Assembly: GCF_000801105.2 (NCBI RefSeq)
Contig: NC_079519.1
Coordinates: 12,832,668-12,896,667, forward strand
Origin: Raphanus sativus
Taxonomy: Eukaryota > Streptophyta > Magnoliopsida > Brassicales > Brassicaceae
Length of the DNA: 64,000 nt
Direction of reading: 5' to 3'
Shown: positions 1 to 9,922 of the stretch, one piece after another
Numbering within the stretch: position 1 is the first letter of the stretch
Layout: every line of letters begins with the position of its first letter
Notes under the pieces: generated by a model
Databases searched by the model: none
What the model was told of the DNA's origin: nothing
The model's input: the letters and a program-made list of their open reading frames with translations, nothing else
Translations under genes and position numbers: made by a program

Positions 1-711
1 GAACTAAGTATTTCTCAGGTAGTATGGATCTTTTGAGGCAGATGAGTGGAGGTTCTGATTGGGTTGTAACTTCAGCTCAACTCACTGCTCAAAGGTAGTA
101 TGTTCCAAACCAAAATTATTTCTGGAAACTGAGACGACCATGGAACCTCACTAGGTGAGCCAAGAGGGAGCTGAGGCAAGATAGGGTATCATGCTTGTGA
201 ACGGGAAAGTTCCAAGGTGAACCGGCTTGGCCAAGATGCATTCTCCAAGGGCAAGATCCTGAAACAGAAGGTTGGTTGATCTAGTTATCTGGAAATAATA
301 GACGGATTGGATGGATCAATGCAATGCAAGATCTTTTATGGACGACTGGACCAGGGAAATAACATGAACCTGAGAGTGGCTTAGGTTGAAAGAAACGTGC
401 AGCACTCTTTAGGGGTAAATGTTATCCTTGGTGGCCAATCTAAAACAAGTGAGCATTTGCGAGGTTCAAGTTGGTTTAAGGGAGACGCTACATGGCTAGT
501 ATACGAGTGGCTTGTGATCAGATGGATCAGCTTGGACTCGGTATAAGTCAATGTAGGATTCCTTAGATCAATTTGAATGGATTGGGTATACGATGTTAAG
601 TGGCTTAGTATGATGGGGATTGAGGTATATTATAAACACTCTTGTGAATGGTATGGGACATTCACAGAAGTGTGACACTTTGGAGAATGGTATGGGACGT
701 TTTCCAAATGT
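1..711. other. Unrecognised left-edge sequence, probably degraded interior of a gypsy element
   Basis: No open frame or known domain could be read here. It lies directly upstream of a recognisable gypsy protease remnant in the same orientation, so it is probably decayed gag of that element. This is inferred from position only. A short near-repeat (gaatggtatgggac) occurs around 648 and 684. Confidence 0.3.
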
Positions 712-1370
712 GTGATCAAACCAATGTCTTACTCATCTAGGTACTTAATGATCGGTGGTGTGGAAACACATGTACTTTCTGATACTGGAGCTACACATAG
801 GTTTGTGAGTCCAGGATTGATCGGAAAGGTTTTGTTCCAGATGGGAACAAGGGATTGTCTGGTTAGAGACATCCTGGTATTGATCACAGACAGGGTAATG
901 CCTGCGGATCTGATTGTTGATCACAGACAGGGTAATGCCTGCGGATCTGATTGTAGTCCGCCTTAAGAATCACGAGGTGATCATAGGCATGGACTGGCTT
1001 GGCAAGAATCGGGCCACCTTGGACTGTCATCATGAGAGGATGCAGTTTGAGAGTGGGTGTGGACCCCCGATCAAGTACCAAGGTATTAATCCGGCCTCTG
1101 GATGCTTAGTGTTATCAGCAGTCCGTGCAGAAAGGATGCTTGAGCGGGGTTGTTGAGCCTAGTTGGCCACAACCAGCACTAAGGAGGTCGTAGGGGTTGG
1201 TGGCCCGGACGGGATACCGCTGGTCAGTGAGTTCGAGGATGTGTTTCGGGCGCTACAGGGCATTCCCCCTGATAGGGCTGACCCGTTCATAATAGAACTG
1301 GAACCAGGGACGGCCCCAATGTCAAAGAACCCATACTGCATGGCTCCTGCCGAGATGGCCGAGCTGAAGT
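712..1370 (+). pseudogene. Decayed Ty3/gypsy (chromovirus, Tekay/Del-like) protease and start of reverse transcriptase
   Basis: Two overlapping frames read as a retroviral-type aspartic protease. The first carries the active-site segment LSDTGATHRFVSP near residue 25. The second carries VIIGMDWLGKNRATLDCH, the usual protease C-terminal part of plant chromoviruses. A third short frame (1163-1423) reads EFEDVFRALQGIPPDRADP and then PGTAPMSKNPYCMAPAE, which is the well-known lead-in to the gypsy reverse transcriptase. The RT core, RNase H, integrase and chromodomain are absent: the sequence passes into non-coding repeats at about 1371. The frame break between the first two segments is explained by a 37-bp tandem duplication. 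In an intact element this polyprotein would process Gag-Pol and copy the RNA genome. This copy cannot do so. Assignment to gypsy is firm; the lineage name is less certain. Confidence 0.8.
881..954. repeat. 37-bp exact tandem duplication inside the gypsy protease
   Basis: Positions 881-917 and 918-954 are identical. Thirty-seven is not a multiple of three, so the duplication shifts the reading frame. The first protease frame ends at 966, and the correct downstream protein continues in another frame that begins within the duplicated block. Confidence 0.95.
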
Positions 1371-1371
1371 C

Positions 1372-1515
1372 GACTAAGTCCAGTAAAGGACGAGGGTCGC
1401 AGCACAACCAAGTCGGAGATTGACCTAGGGTTGGAATGAAGTAGACCAAGTCCAGTGAGGGACGAGAGTCGCAGGACAACCAAGTCGGAGATTGACCTAT
1501 GGTTGGAATGAAACG
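1372..1515. repeat. 72-bp imperfect tandem duplication
   Basis: Units 1372-1443 and 1444-1515 share nearly the whole sequence, starting gaccaagtccag and ending ggttggaatgaa. They sit exactly where the RT coding sequence should continue, so they mark the edge of the internal deletion in this gypsy element. Confidence 0.85.
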
Positions 1516-1952
1516 GTGGAGTCCTGGAGTGGACAGGACCGGAATGTGATCGAGTTCTTTAAAGACTTGACTGATACATAGAGTGTCTTGGAGATTGGGT
1601 AAATCTACTAAGACTCGTGTATGCAGTAAGTTCTTAAGGACTAAAAATGATCTAGTCATGGACTAGGCTCAGAGAATAATTGACTTGGTGTATACTAGAC
1701 TGCAACTTGGAAAGTTGAGTTCAGTGACACAAGTCTGTTATGGTGTGATATGTAAAAGGAGAAGACCACTTGGTTCGGAATCAAGTGAGTTCCGTCCAAG
1801 TGGGGGAGACTTGTTCATACATTGATCAAAAAGGTGATCAGTGAAAAGGAACAAGGATGATGATGCAAAAGAGTTCGATGGAACCTTTGGCATCAAGCAA
1901 GATGACAGCACCACTGGATTCGAGGACGAATCCATTCTAAGTGGGGGAGACT
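1516..1952 (+). other. Gypsy 3' non-coding interior with two polypurine tracts
   Basis: The string agtgggggagacttgt occurs at 1799-1814 and again at 1940-1955. The second copy abuts the start of the long terminal repeat and is the expected plus-strand priming polypurine tract. The first lies 141 bp upstream and may be a duplicated tract. No coding sequence is recognisable. Confidence 0.6.
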
Positions 1953-4440
1953 TGTCATGTCCCTGATCCTGGATATGATCCTTAGGATCGACCATGGTGC
2001 AAGGAGACGCACTAGTCAGCTCATGTGACCTAAAAACAAGGGTATCATGGCCTGGAAGTAAGGTTAAGGGCATCAGGAAGCTAAGATATAGCTAAACCAA
2101 GAAGGAGACAAGTATAAAGGAGCTGTACAAAGTGTATGGCAGCTGGGCGATGCAGGGAGCAAGCTCGACCAGCTAAGAGAAGTGTAGTGCAGCTCAGTGT
2201 AGCTCACTGAAGAGTGTGTCAGCTCCCTGAGCTGGATGAACTAGCTCACTCAGCTGGGTCAGCTGGGGATCAACTCAACTCAGCTAGACTGAGTGTTCAA
2301 GTCTTGGGCAGTTGGGCCAGGTCCGGACAGTGGTCGGACCATGTGGACCACCCGGGTGTGCCGGTGAGCCGGTGGGCACTTGTGGTTGAACCAGGGGCTT
2401 GGGCAACCAGCCTAGGCTTGTGTGTGACGTGTCTAGAGGTAGTTATTGATGTCAAGGACGTCTGGTAACTGCCATAGGCGAATGGGTGCAATCTGTACCA
2501 TTGATTAAATCAATGGACAGAATTAATACCGAAAAGGTGCAACCCTTAGAAAGGTAACTGCCCATTCTTCTATATAAGGAAGGCAAGTCCGTGCCTTTGC
2601 AGGCACGTCAGGGCTTCATTCTTCTTCCTGAAACAAAAAGAAAAACCAGAGAAAACAGAGAGAAAGTCGGATGGCAACATCCAACCCCAAGAGTGGGATG
2701 AAGGCAGCAAAGAGGCAGTTTTGATGGCAATCAAGAGGGGAGTTGAGAACGACCCTCTGGTGTGTTTTGATTATGGTTTGCCACGCCCTAGGCTTCCTCT
2801 ACATCCTTACTATACATCCAAATAGCCAGGGAAGAAGGTAGATGACCGGATTCACTCTCAAAGTCCAAGAGCAGCCTTAAGGGCAGTGGTGTGTAGAAAG
2901 GCAGTTTCATGGGATCTGAAGTGAGAAGTGATGGACGACCCTTGGGTGGTGTTTGATCATGGATGAACACACCCTAGGCTTCCTCTGTGTCTTAGGGACA
3001 CACGCAAATGGTCAGAAGAGAATGGAGAAGGCCGTACTCCACTCCCAAAGGCATGTACAGCCTTGAAGGTGGATGCAGTGCAGAAACTGTTTCATGGAAG
3101 TTCCATGAAATGGATGATGGGTGCGACCCATGGTTGGATCTTGTCAATACTGGAAGTATATGATAAGGCATGATAGAGGCGTGCAATGGCGGAGCATGGC
3201 CAGACATGATACAGGAAGCACAAGATCTAGTAAGATCAAGTCTAAGGTAACATGTACATATGATTACTTTGTGGTTTATGTTGGTGTCTCTTGAGGTGCA
3301 TATGAGGCCAAGTATGGCACGCCCTTGGAGACCATATATTGTGATGTATTGTAGGGATACAGGACCCTGGAGAAAGGGGCGGATCATAGTTGAACTAATT
3401 CATCCATATGGGATGGTAATTAGATGCTATACAGCAACTAGTGATTCATGGTGGTTCATGAGTGAACCTGATCTATGGTTTTGCATTACCAATGGCTTCA
3501 GGCCGTGGCAATGAGGTAATGGAATCATATGGTATGATAGGTATCAACCTTGGGTTGGTACAAGATTGGCTGAGAGCCATGAAGAAGAGCAAGACTGACC
3601 AGGTTCATTGGGACATGGTTCCATGGCCGGTTAGGTATGTGTGAAGACTCATCAGTTCTGAGTCATGTGGGGTGGTTGGTTGATTGACTCAGGAACTGGT
3701 GGGCATTGTTAATCTTGTTCTATGATGTTCAGACATGGAGGTACTGAACCATTGAGTGGCCGATTCAGAGAAATCTCTCCATGGCCTTGGTTGGGCAGCT
3801 GAAGACTTCCCAAAGGTACTTGGTCTGTGGGGATGGTTGGTTGAATGACTAAGTACCTAAGGGGAGAGTTTATACAGGTATAATGAGGAGTTGGACGAGT
3901 GGATGGGGAGCTAGGCAAAGCTACCTCGCAGCTCGATAAGCTGGAAGAGAGTTGGGAACCTCAAGTGAAGTGGTTCATTTCAGCTAGCTGAATGAGCTAG
4001 CTAGACAGCTAAGGCAGCTGAGACAAAGAGCTATCAAGCTCCGTGGATGTGGCAAAGGTATGATCTAGCAATATTGCATAGATCTAGATAGAATGGTTAG
4101 GGGAATGGAACCTCAGTTATTGTATGACTTGGATTAGGTTTAGGATCAACCTTGGAGCTGGTAGTAGTTGTGTCTACTGATCATGGCTAAGGTGATTCGA
4201 CCTGACAAGTATTAGATTGGTTTTAGACCAATGGTTGATAGATAATATTCCGCTGTGCATAAGTTGAAAGAATCTAAGCTAGGGAATGACTAAGGTAGTC
4301 TTAAGCTAAGGTCCAAGATAGACTTCGCCTTTAGGCGAAAGTATATATAAAGATTGAAAAATTGAGTGGTTCGGTCAGGGTATGGACTGAGCGACGTGAG
4401 GCATCGACCGCGGCCTAGCCGGCCGGGTTCGGGTCTTACA
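1953..4440 (+). repeat. 3' LTR of the Tekay/Del-like gypsy element
   Basis: This LTR starts TGTCATGTCCC directly after a polypurine tract and ends GGTCTTACA, so the ends form the short inverted repeat TGT...ACA. It is about 2.49 kb, long as in plant Tekay/Del elements. Immediately right of 4440 a different, minus-strand Tat protein resumes, so the element inserted into a Tat copy whose other half lies left of the window. A TATA box at 2571-2578 marks the probable LTR promoter. Internally it has diverged direct repeats of about 0.2 kb (compare 2700-2810 with 2890-2990). The left partner LTR is outside the window, so the target duplication (expected gtgcc at the right) cannot be verified. Confidence 0.75.
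2571..2578 (+). promoter_or_regulatory. TATA box of the gypsy LTR promoter
   Basis: TATATAAG lies in the LTR, followed about 60 bp later by a purine-rich leader (gaaacaaaaagaaaaacc). This is the usual arrangement of a U3/R boundary. Whether it is active is unknown. Confidence 0.5.
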
Positions 4441-5448
4441 GTGCCCTTTATCGGGGCATCCTCGGCGGAAGGCTGAGTTCGCTTGCGTTTAACCATGGAG
4501 GTCGTCTTGATCTTTCTTAACTTATGCTTCGCTAGGAAACAAAGTCGCGACTGTTTTGGACAACCCCAGATTGCGGCGACTCCAGTCCTGGTTGGGAATT
4601 TGACGCCCAAGTGATAAGTCGAGGGAACGGCCTTGCGTTTAGCCATGGAGTTCCCATGATCGCGTTGTAAATAGTCGGGCTATCTACCACCGTGAAGTCA
4701 ACTATCTTGGTAATGTTTTTTTGCTATGACAGGTAGCTGAATTGATCCCAGGGTCATGGACGTTTGTCCAGAGAAACCCATGAGCGGTTTTGGTACCGGG
4801 GTGACATCTCCGAGATCGACGCCCATCCTTCTCAAGGTATCGCAGAAGATTAAGTTTACCGTGCTTCCGGTGTCGATGAGTATCCTCGCGACTTCGAGAT
4901 CTCTTATCACGATATCGACGACCAAGGGGTCGCAGTGAGGTTGATCGATTCCGTAGGCCTCTTCTTCAGTGAATGTGATCGAGGTGTTCCGTCCGTCTCG
5001 AGGAGGCGACTGTGGGGGATACTTCGCAGTCGACTCGGCTTTCCGTTGGTAGGCCTTGATGGCCGAGATCGAGTCCTTGCAGTATTGGAATCCTTCCCAT
5101 GATCATGTTGACCCTCCTGCGGGAGTTATCATTCCCTCTATCGTCCGGTCTTCTTTCGCGTTTCTCCCCCGCCTGATTCCTCGGCGACGAGTTTCCGCGG
5201 GAGGATTCTTGTTGGTTTTTGGCGGACGGTCAGAGTCGAGGATTAGATCCTTGACGCTGGTTACTGCAGAGAGTTCACCAGCAAGCAGTTTCGCGGCCAG
5301 CCTTGCCCCTACGAATTTGCAGTTAGCCGTGGAGTGACCTTTGGTCTGATGGAACTCGCAGTAGACGTTTTTGTCGTAACTCTGGTTACGGTTCCATGTA
5401 TTCCCCGAAGTCATGCCCTGCTCCGTATTAACCGCATAGTTGTGCGCG
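4441..5448 (-). pseudogene. Tat-type gypsy Gag C-terminus and protease, right part of a split element
   Basis: Read on the minus strand, the sequence begins with a gag zinc-binding stretch [15 protein letters not shown] (near 5350). It continues into an aspartic protease with the active-site segment [13 protein letters not shown] (near 4870) and [15 protein letters not shown]. It then reads STYHLGVKFPTRTGVAAIWG, the conserved stretch after the protease in Tat/Ogre-type gypsy elements. Frames change between 4925-5103 and around 4650, so the protein is broken. It is the direct continuation of the gag at 12932-14356 and was separated from it by the Athila insertion. On the left the frame is cut at 4440 by the Tekay-like element. 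RT, RNase H and integrase are not in the window. Confidence 0.85.
5444..5448. repeat. Target-site duplication (left) of the Athila insertion
   Basis: GCGCG at 5444-5448 is repeated at 12927-12931, directly outside the two LTR ends. This is a 5-bp duplication, as made by gypsy integrases. Confidence 0.95.
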
Positions 5449-6921
5449 TGATGTTAGGAGTTTTGAGGCTCCTAAGTCAAATGATAGTATAGTGGAAGTA
5501 AATTGTCGAACCAGTTCTGAGGGATTTAAAATCAGAGAGAATGCAAGTATTTGCCTAATCTAAGTGCAACCAGTGATTTGATGAATTCTAAACTAATGAT
5601 TAAAGCTAATGCAAAACAGTAAAATGATACTCTTAAGCTATTGAAAAGGAGAACTCATGGGTATAGGGATTTAGACTTCGGATGATCAAGTTTTGAACTA
5701 AGGACGACAAATGAATCAATCAAACTATTAGCCTTAAGCCTAGACACAATTCTAAGCAAGCTCTATGTCTAGATGAATGCTCATTTGCTAACATGTCTCA
5801 AACATCAAATGTCTTTGGTTGAATAACATGCAAGCAATCATTACTAACAAGTCTATTAGCTATCTTAGCATCTTTAACAACAAATATCTTTGGCAAAGTA
5901 CACTAAGAGCCTAGGAGAGTTGACTCAGGCATTTCATCAAACACCTTTTGGGTGGGAAATGCCTAGAGATCACCCTTTGAGTGGTCTACTCAAATGATGC
6001 ATTAAGATCACTCTACTATGCAAGGAACAAGTATGATTTACACCTAACACATCCTAGAACTAACCTAATCACCCTAAATCACCCTAACCCATGAATCCAA
6101 AAGGTGATTACTCACTAATCTCCATGATTCCTCTTAAACCCATGATGGATTTCAGATGATTCATATAGAGAACTAGAAAAGAAAATCACAAGAACACAAG
6201 AACAATCAAATCAAAAGAGAGCTTTTCTTGAGAGAGTTTTGTGTATTCAATAGATAAAAGATAGATTGCCAAATGGTGGCTACATAGTACTTAAACATTA
6301 GATTTTCCAAGTGCAAAAATGTGCACAACAATTGCAAAAAGGTCCTTGAAAAATAATAAAATCGTGCAGCAGATAACGCGGAGCGACCTCAGAGGGTCAC
6401 TCCAGGAAGTCGCTCTGGGGTTGGGAGCGACCTTGGGGGGTCGCTCTGGGAGGTCGCTCCAGCCTCCATTTTTGTGTCTCTGGGCGATGAGAACGCGAGC
6501 GACTTAGGTAGGTCGCTCTGGTTGGTCGCTCTGGTTGGAAGCTACCTTAGGGGGTCGCTCCAGAAGGTCACTCTGCGGTTCTCGACCATGATGGATATGC
6601 CTCTAGTAAATTGATCATAACTCCTCCATTACATCTCCAAATGACTTGAAACCACTTCCATTAGAAAGCTAACTCAATTTCCTGTGTCTCCACAAAATCT
6701 TAGCAACAGAAGATTTTTCTAAGGCCTCCATCCATGCTCATCGTTCACCCCCTTTTTGATCACATTGCTTCCAAATGTCTCTAAGAACTCCATGTGGTGT
6801 TCCAATACCTGATAGAGACATATGTATGCCAAATGCAACCTAAACATGTCTAAATCCTAATCTATATGATGTAAATGCTTATGAATGAATGGTTAAAACA
6901 ATGCAAATATGCAAGATATCA
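5449..6921 (-). repeat. 3' LTR of the Athila-type element
   Basis: 1473 bp, matching 11455-12926 with about 97-98% identity. It carries a cluster of GAGCGAC/GTCGCTC inverted motifs at about 6376-6570. No protein frame is supported; the short frames inside are chance. Confidence 0.95.
6376..6570. repeat. Array of GAGCGAC ... GTCGCTC inverted motifs (left LTR)
   Basis: At least eight copies of GAGCGAC or GTCGCTC alternate in facing orientation within about 195 bp. The same array recurs in the right LTR at about 12384-12575, and a related array lies inside the element at about 8487-8680. Confidence 0.85.
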
Positions 6922-6934
6922 ACTCCCCCACACT
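6922..6934 (-). promoter_or_regulatory. Polypurine tract of the Athila-type element
   Basis: On the minus strand AGTGTGGGGGAGT lies immediately before the 3' LTR, the position required for plus-strand DNA priming. Confidence 0.85.
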
Positions 6935-8839
6935 AGTCCTTTACTTAGTCATTTACTTGTCCAAAAGTAAACTTTCAAGAACCAAGGAGAAGAGGTTTGA
7001 AGGTGGGGACTCATAATCAAAAGAAACTCTTCTTAGTTCTCAACCTAAAAACCTTGCATAATCATACCAAATAGCAAGAGCAAGGATTTTATCCATCTCT
7101 AACTTCTCTAGGCCTATATCAGCTCCTTTGATCTCTACACTCATTAATCATGCATCTACAAACCACAAATCCACATCTCTCTAACATTTATGAAGCAAAC
7201 TCAATAGACATCTCACAAATGGTCAACTGGTCTAAGTCATTTGGTTTGGTAAGACAAAGGCTTTAATGCAAGTGAAATCAGAGGTTCAAAATGATCTTTG
7301 AAGGTGGTTTACTCTCAAAACAAAGTAGCTTTGACATTACACATAATATATCTAAGAAAGGGATCAACTCATGCATACAATGCTCAATCTCCATTGTTCT
7401 ACCCTTTTCCAAACACACAAGATATTCAATTATTCCCCAATGTCAAACCCAACTCACATCTCTCACCAAAAGATCCCAAGAACATTTTTCACATCAGACT
7501 CTTTCTTTTTGAAATCAATAAGGGATTTTCACAATTTTAAAACAAATCTGAGCTCCTAACAACTTTGCTAGCCCCCTTTTTATTCTCTTTTTTTTATTTT
7601 CTCTTTTTTTTTTTTTTTCTTTCTTTTTTTTTATATTTGGGGGCCAAAACTTTTCACAATAAGAGCTAGATACTTCTCCACTTATCCCAAAAAGACTAAT
7701 CATTTAAGCACAAAGAGTCAAACCTTTCATATTCCCAAATCACAATTACAACACTCACCTCCTTCCTATAGCTAGACAATAGAGTGACTAATCTAGCAAG
7801 AATGGAGACTAAGCATTGTCGTTCCCAATACTCTCAACATTATGCACATGTAAAGCTTTCCAAAGAGGCCTCACTCAACAAATAATGATGGTTTAAAAAG
7901 GAGGTATGGGTTTGGGAGTGGAGTACCACTTGAGTTTGTCAAGAAGATTGGTAAAAAGGATGGGACAACTCAGGTGTGTATATCCATGACTTAGTACACA
8001 AGGGACCATATGCAAGAGACATTAAAACAGGAGCTTGCTTCAAAGAGAGAGTATCAACAGCCAAATGAGTTTCAAGAGGAGCATTCAAGGCGCGAAGTTT
8101 ACAAGCTTTCCAAAGGGTGCTCAGGCTACTTGTCATGATTACAAAGGTCAACAAATTCAGTACTTAGCATGAGCTCTTTACAAGGTTGAAATCCCCCTAA
8201 TGCATGAATGCAACCTATATGCTTCTAGACTCAATCCTAAAAATACAAATGATGCAACTAAATGATTCTTTTTGTGTTTTTCCAAAAAAAAAAATTTTAT
8301 TACTTTTTTTGGATTTTTCTATGCAAATAAGAATGTAATATGCAATGCATGAGACTCAAAATCATGAAAACAAACATGATCAAATACTTGGTACCTCCCC
8401 CACACTTAAATCACACAGTCTCTGTGTGAGTGAGGTACCCAATGGAAATGTGAAATACAAAGAAAAGTGGGATTATGTGTTACCTTCCGTGGAGCGAGGT
8501 GTGAACGTCGCTCCCAGCTGGAGCGACTTCGGTATGTCGCTGTGAGAAGATCGCTCTGAGGTCGGTTTCTGTGTTTCCACTCGCGTGTGACGCGAGCGAC
8601 CTCGGCATCTCGCTCTGGACATGTCGCTCCCAGGTGGAGCGACATAGAGGTGTCGCTGCGATGAGATCGCTCTGGTGTCCGACTTTCTGCTCAATACCTG
8701 CACACAACTTCACTCTCCCATTGCTTTATGCAATAAAATGATAATGCAAATACTAATGCAATATATACAAGGATACTCATGGGACTTCCTCCCAAGTGAG
8801 CTTCTTTTAAGTCTCGAGCTTGACTTTGCCTCCTTTGGA
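6935..8839 (-). other. Non-coding interior of the Athila-type element (lost pol region)
   Basis: No RT, RNase H or integrase motif was found in any frame. The stretch holds a long T-rich tract (about 7578-7632), a second polypurine-tract copy at 8395-8407 (minus strand AGTGTGGGGGAG) and a GAGCGAC/GTCGCTC array at about 8487-8680. Autonomous Athila elements have several kilobases of pol here, so this is a deletion or replacement. Confidence 0.75.
8395..8407 (-). promoter_or_regulatory. Second, internal polypurine tract
   Basis: The minus strand reads AAGTGTGGGGGAG. It matches 12 bases of the terminal tract at 6922-6934 but lies about 1.5 kb upstream inside the element. It could act as a central tract or mark an old recombination joint. 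Confidence 0.5.
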
Positions 8840-9775
8840 TCAGGCTGGAATAGGTGCAGAAAGTGGAGTTGACACCCCATCTTCCTCAGGTGGTAGCTCA
8901 TCAAAGTGATCATCAGCAGGAGGAGGATTCATCTCTTCAATGGTGAAGGCTTGTCCAAATACAGTGGGGTTCCTCATCTTCTCCTTGATGTCAAAGTGGA
9001 GGATGTTCTCCTTGCCCAAATGGAGGTCAATCTTCCCTTCCTTCACATTCACAATAGCTCCTGCTGTAGCTAAGAATGGCCTTCCAAGAATCAATGGGTC
9101 TTGAGCCTCCTCACCCATTTCAAGCACCACAAAATCTGTAGGTATCTCATACCTTCCAATCTTCACAGGGAGGTTCTCTAGGATGCCCACAGGGTACTTC
9201 ACTGAATGATCAGCCAACACCAGAGAGAGTCTACACTTCTTGTATTGAGTGAAGCCAAGCTTCTTTGCCACAGACAAAGGCATCAAGCTGACACTAGCTC
9301 CCAAATCGCAGAGACATTTCTCAAATACCATAGGTCCAAGAGCACAAGGGAGTGTGAAGCATCCTGGATCCTCTAGCTTCTCTGGAGCATCAAGCCTCTG
9401 AATGATGGCATTGCACTCATGACTCAAAACCATCATGCCCTCCATCTCCTTCTTCTTAGCAGCTACAGCATCTTTCAGGAACTTGCTGTATTGAGGAATC
9501 AGCATGAAAGCATCAATGATGGGCATTGTAACCTGAGCTTCACTCATCTGCTTCTCAAACAAAGCCTTGTACTTCTGTAGCAGCTGCTTCTTGAATCTTC
9601 CAGGGAATGGAAGCTTGGGTTCATAGGGAGGAGGGACAGAAGAGCTCTCACCTGCTAGAGCAGCAGATTCACCATCTTTTGTTGTCTTCTTCTCTTCTCC
9701 AACCTTTTCTTTACCCTTATCTTTCTCAATCTTCTCCAAGATCTCATCATCTGTCTTCTCATCAACAATGACCAC
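8840..9775 (-). CDS. Athila-type Gag C-terminal region and aspartic protease (Pro)
   Basis: The frame of 311 residues is counted from its first Met, but it is in phase with the upstream Gag and is separated from it by a single TAG near 9929-9931. The N-terminal third is charged (many E and K). A protease follows with the Athila-specific active site CDLGASVSLMPLSVAKKLGF at about residue 155. The usual DTGA is DLGA here, as is normal for Athila. LVLADHSVKYPVG and DPLILGRPFLATAGAIV complete the fold. The frame ends with a Pro-rich tail and a stop at 8840. The protease would cleave the Gag-Pro polyprotein in virus-like particles. The coding sequence is intact apart from the upstream stop. Confidence 0.85.
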   Translation of the reverse strand: MVIVDEKTDDEILEKIEKDKGKEKVGEEKKTTKDGESAALAGESSSVPPPYEPKLPFPGRFKKQLLQKYKALFEKQMSEAQVTMPIIDAFMLIPQYSKFLKDAVAAKKKEMEGMMVLSHECNAIIQRLDAPEKLEDPGCFTLPCALGPMVFEKCLCDLGASVSLMPLSVAKKLGFTQYKKCRLSLVLADHSVKYPVGILENLPVKIGRYEIPTDFVVLEMGEEAQDPLILGRPFLATAGAIVNVKEGKIDLHLGKENILHFDIKEKMRNPTVFGQAFTIEEMNPPPADDHFDELPPEEDGVSTPLSAPIPA

Positions 9776-9922
9776 TTCATCATCTAGATTGATGGCTACC
9801 TCCTCACCTTGTTTCTCAGCATCCTTGGAGAGGGTTCTAGGAGGTAACTGCTTACCACTCCTGAGTGTGACAGCTTTTGCTTCCTTGGGGTTTTGATCAG
9901 ATTTTCCAGGTAGAGATCCTGG

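Noticed and set aside
6376..6570. GAGCGAC/GTCGCTC array considered as a CRISPR-like repeat array
   Set aside because: Spacing is irregular, spacers are not unique, and the DNA is a plant LTR present twice in the same element.
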